NCBI GenBank assembly: GCA_026392145.1
Contig: JAPLCS010000329.1
Location: 1 to 6,022, forward strand
Source of the DNA: Fimbriimonadales bacterium
Lineage (GTDB): Bacteria; Armatimonadota; Fimbriimonadia; Fimbriimonadales; Fimbriimonadaceae
Length of the DNA stretch: 6,022 nt
Reading direction: 5' to 3'
Part shown: one piece after another, positions 5,250-6,022 of the stretch
Layout of the letters: every line of letters starts with the position of its first letter
Position numbering within the stretch: position 1 is the stretch's first letter
Made by a program: the position numbers and the translations under genes
Notes under the pieces: model-generated
What the model was told of the DNA's origin: nothing
The model's input: only the letters and a program-made list of their open reading frames with translations
Database searches by the model: none

Positions 5250-6022
5250 ATGTCCCGTCTTAAGTTTTCACTCATTGGTCTATGCTGCTCCCTCTTCCTC
5301 GTAGGACAACTAGCATCAGCACAGGTACTTGATGACCCAACCAAGAAAGATCCCGGTACCCAAACTAAGACTGAACCACCTAAAACAGAACCTCCGAAGA
5401 CTGAACCCACCAAAACTGATGATAAGGCTAGGATTATTGACCAGGCACCTCAAACAAAAACAGTAGGACTCAATACACCTGTCACGGCAGAACCTATCAA
5501 AAAAGATGTTGTAGCTGCAGGCCCTTATGCTGGTCTTGAAGTATTTGGTTATAACTATTTTGCAGCCGCGCGGGAAACGGTCGCACTGAAAGCAAAACTT
5601 AAAAGCGAAAATTTAACTCTTAAAGACAAAGAATCTATCTCAGCAGTTAATAATTTAGTTACGCCTAACCAAATAACTTTCCAAGATATTGCTCTACCAG
5701 CACCCGATAGATATCAACTTGGCCCTGGCGACAAACTTATCATAAGATACAGCAGCCCCACGCTTGAAGTTCAGGATAAAGCCGTCACTGTTGATGCTCT
5801 TGGCAATCTTTTCGTACCCGTAACAGGGGCAAAACTGGTCGTCCGAGGCATGACATTGCTGCAAGTTCAATCGGCACTTGAGAAAGAAATGGCAAGAGCA
5901 ATCCGGAACGTCACGGTCACCGCTACGCTGTCTGAATTGAGAACCATGAGCGTTAGTATTGTTGGTGAAATTACACTCCCTGGCAACTATCAATTCCCTT
6001 CCGTAATTACACTTTTCAATGC
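5250..6022 (+). CDS. Polysaccharide export protein, Wza/PES family (3' end outside window)
   Basis: This protein is exported to the periplasm or outer membrane and is expected to help form the channel for capsule or exopolysaccharide release. The frame stays open to the window end, giving the first 257 residues. Residues 1-24 form a signal peptide (hydrophobic core about 6-22, ASA before Q25 as a signal peptidase I site). C12 and C13 do not fit a lipobox, unlike classical lipoprotein Wza. A Lys/Thr/Glu/Pro-rich linker (about 30-60) contains three five-residue repeats. An FGYNYF block (99-104) precedes the polysaccharide export domain, which begins at YQLGPGDKL (155-163) and runs through DALGNLFVPVTG (182-193) and the MTLLQVQSAL helix (201-210). 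The piece from about 232 (MSVSIVGEITLPGNY) begins an SLBB-like domain. It probably starts a new transcription unit, perhaps a polysaccharide gene cluster continuing rightward. Confidence 0.9.
   Translation, partial: MSRLKFSLIGLCCSLFLVGQLASAQVLDDPTKKDPGTQTKTEPPKTEPPKTEPTKTDDKARIIDQAPQTKTVGLNTPVTAEPIKKDVVAAGPYAGLEVFGYNYFAAARETVALKAKLKSENLTLKDKESISAVNNLVTPNQITFQDIALPAPDRYQLGPGDKLIIRYSSPTLEVQDKAVTVDALGNLFVPVTGAKLVVRGMTLLQVQSALEKEMARAIRNVTVTATLSELRTMSVSIVGEITLPGNYQFPSVITLFN
5367..5417 (+). repeat. KTEPP pentapeptide repeats in the export protein linker
   Basis: Three consecutive 15-nt units encode KTEPP, KTEPP and KTEPT, followed by a further KT (residues 40-56). The codons differ between copies (AAG ACT / AAA ACA for KT; CCA CCT / CCT CCG for PP), so the repeat is conserved at the protein level rather than being a fresh DNA slippage product. 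It probably forms an extended, flexible spacer between the signal peptide and the export domain. Confidence 0.75.

Noticed and set aside
5250..5324. Lipoprotein signal at C12/C13 of the export protein
   Set aside because: The residues before the cysteines do not fit the lipobox consensus and they sit within the hydrophobic core; ASA-Q at 22-25 is a better cleavage site.
5228..5413. Minus-strand frame with a Gly/Ser/Val repeat product
   Set aside because: The repeat is just the reverse complement of the KTEPP repeat and signal peptide region of the plus-strand gene.
5694..5993. Minus-strand open frame opposite the export gene
   Set aside because: The plus strand here encodes the clear polysaccharide export domain; the antisense product resembles nothing I recognise.
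1..6022. tRNA, riboswitch (for example preQ1), CRISPR or transposon signals
   Set aside because: Coding density leaves no gap over 67 nt; no cloverleaf, direct-repeat array, terminal inverted repeats or transposase were seen. A preQ1 riboswitch, if present, would be upstream of the window.

Overview
This window is densely coded and every gene lies on the plus strand. GC looks like the high 40s percent (spot counts of 30-55% on sample lines, not a full computation). The content points to a Gram-negative-type (diderm) bacterium: it has System I cytochrome c maturation genes and an outer-membrane-type polysaccharide export protein. The divergent CcmA/CcmC motifs argue against a typical proteobacterium. 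A deep-branching diderm phylum such as Armatimonadota (Fimbriimonadia-like) would fit, but that is a low-confidence impression that needs a database search.

Layout: 1-441 is the 3' part of queC and 470-1153 is queE, two enzymes of the preQ0/queuosine (7-deazaguanine) pathway. queE overlaps by 1 nt (TAATG) with a ccm cluster: ccmA-like ATPase (1153-1776), ccmB (1773-2459, ATGA overlap), ccmC (2447-3220, 13-nt overlap) and a 43-codon ccmD-like gene (3141-3272) that overlaps the 3' end of ccmC by 80 nt. A class I SAM-dependent methyltransferase (3273-4013) begins on the base after the ccmD stop. After a 23-nt gap comes a 381-aa protein made of three tandem YbjQ/UPF0145 domains (4037-5182). After a 67-nt gap with a good Shine-Dalgarno, a Wza/PES-type polysaccharide export protein starts at 5250 and runs off the window.

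How it fits together: queC-queE serve tRNA or DNA 7-deazaguanine modification. ccmABCD would form the inner-membrane haem-handling complex that loads haem for cytochrome c maturation; the partners CcmE, CcmF and CcmG/H are not in this window. The tight overlaps from queE through the methyltransferase suggest one transcript with translational coupling across unrelated pathways. The export gene probably begins a new unit.

I found no RNA gene, mobile element, CRISPR array or convincing intrinsic terminator, and no stretch over 300 bases lacks a gene. I see no clear new multi-gene system. The most unusual items are the triple YbjQ protein, the overlapping micro-gene ccmD, and the altered catalytic motifs in CcmA and CcmC.
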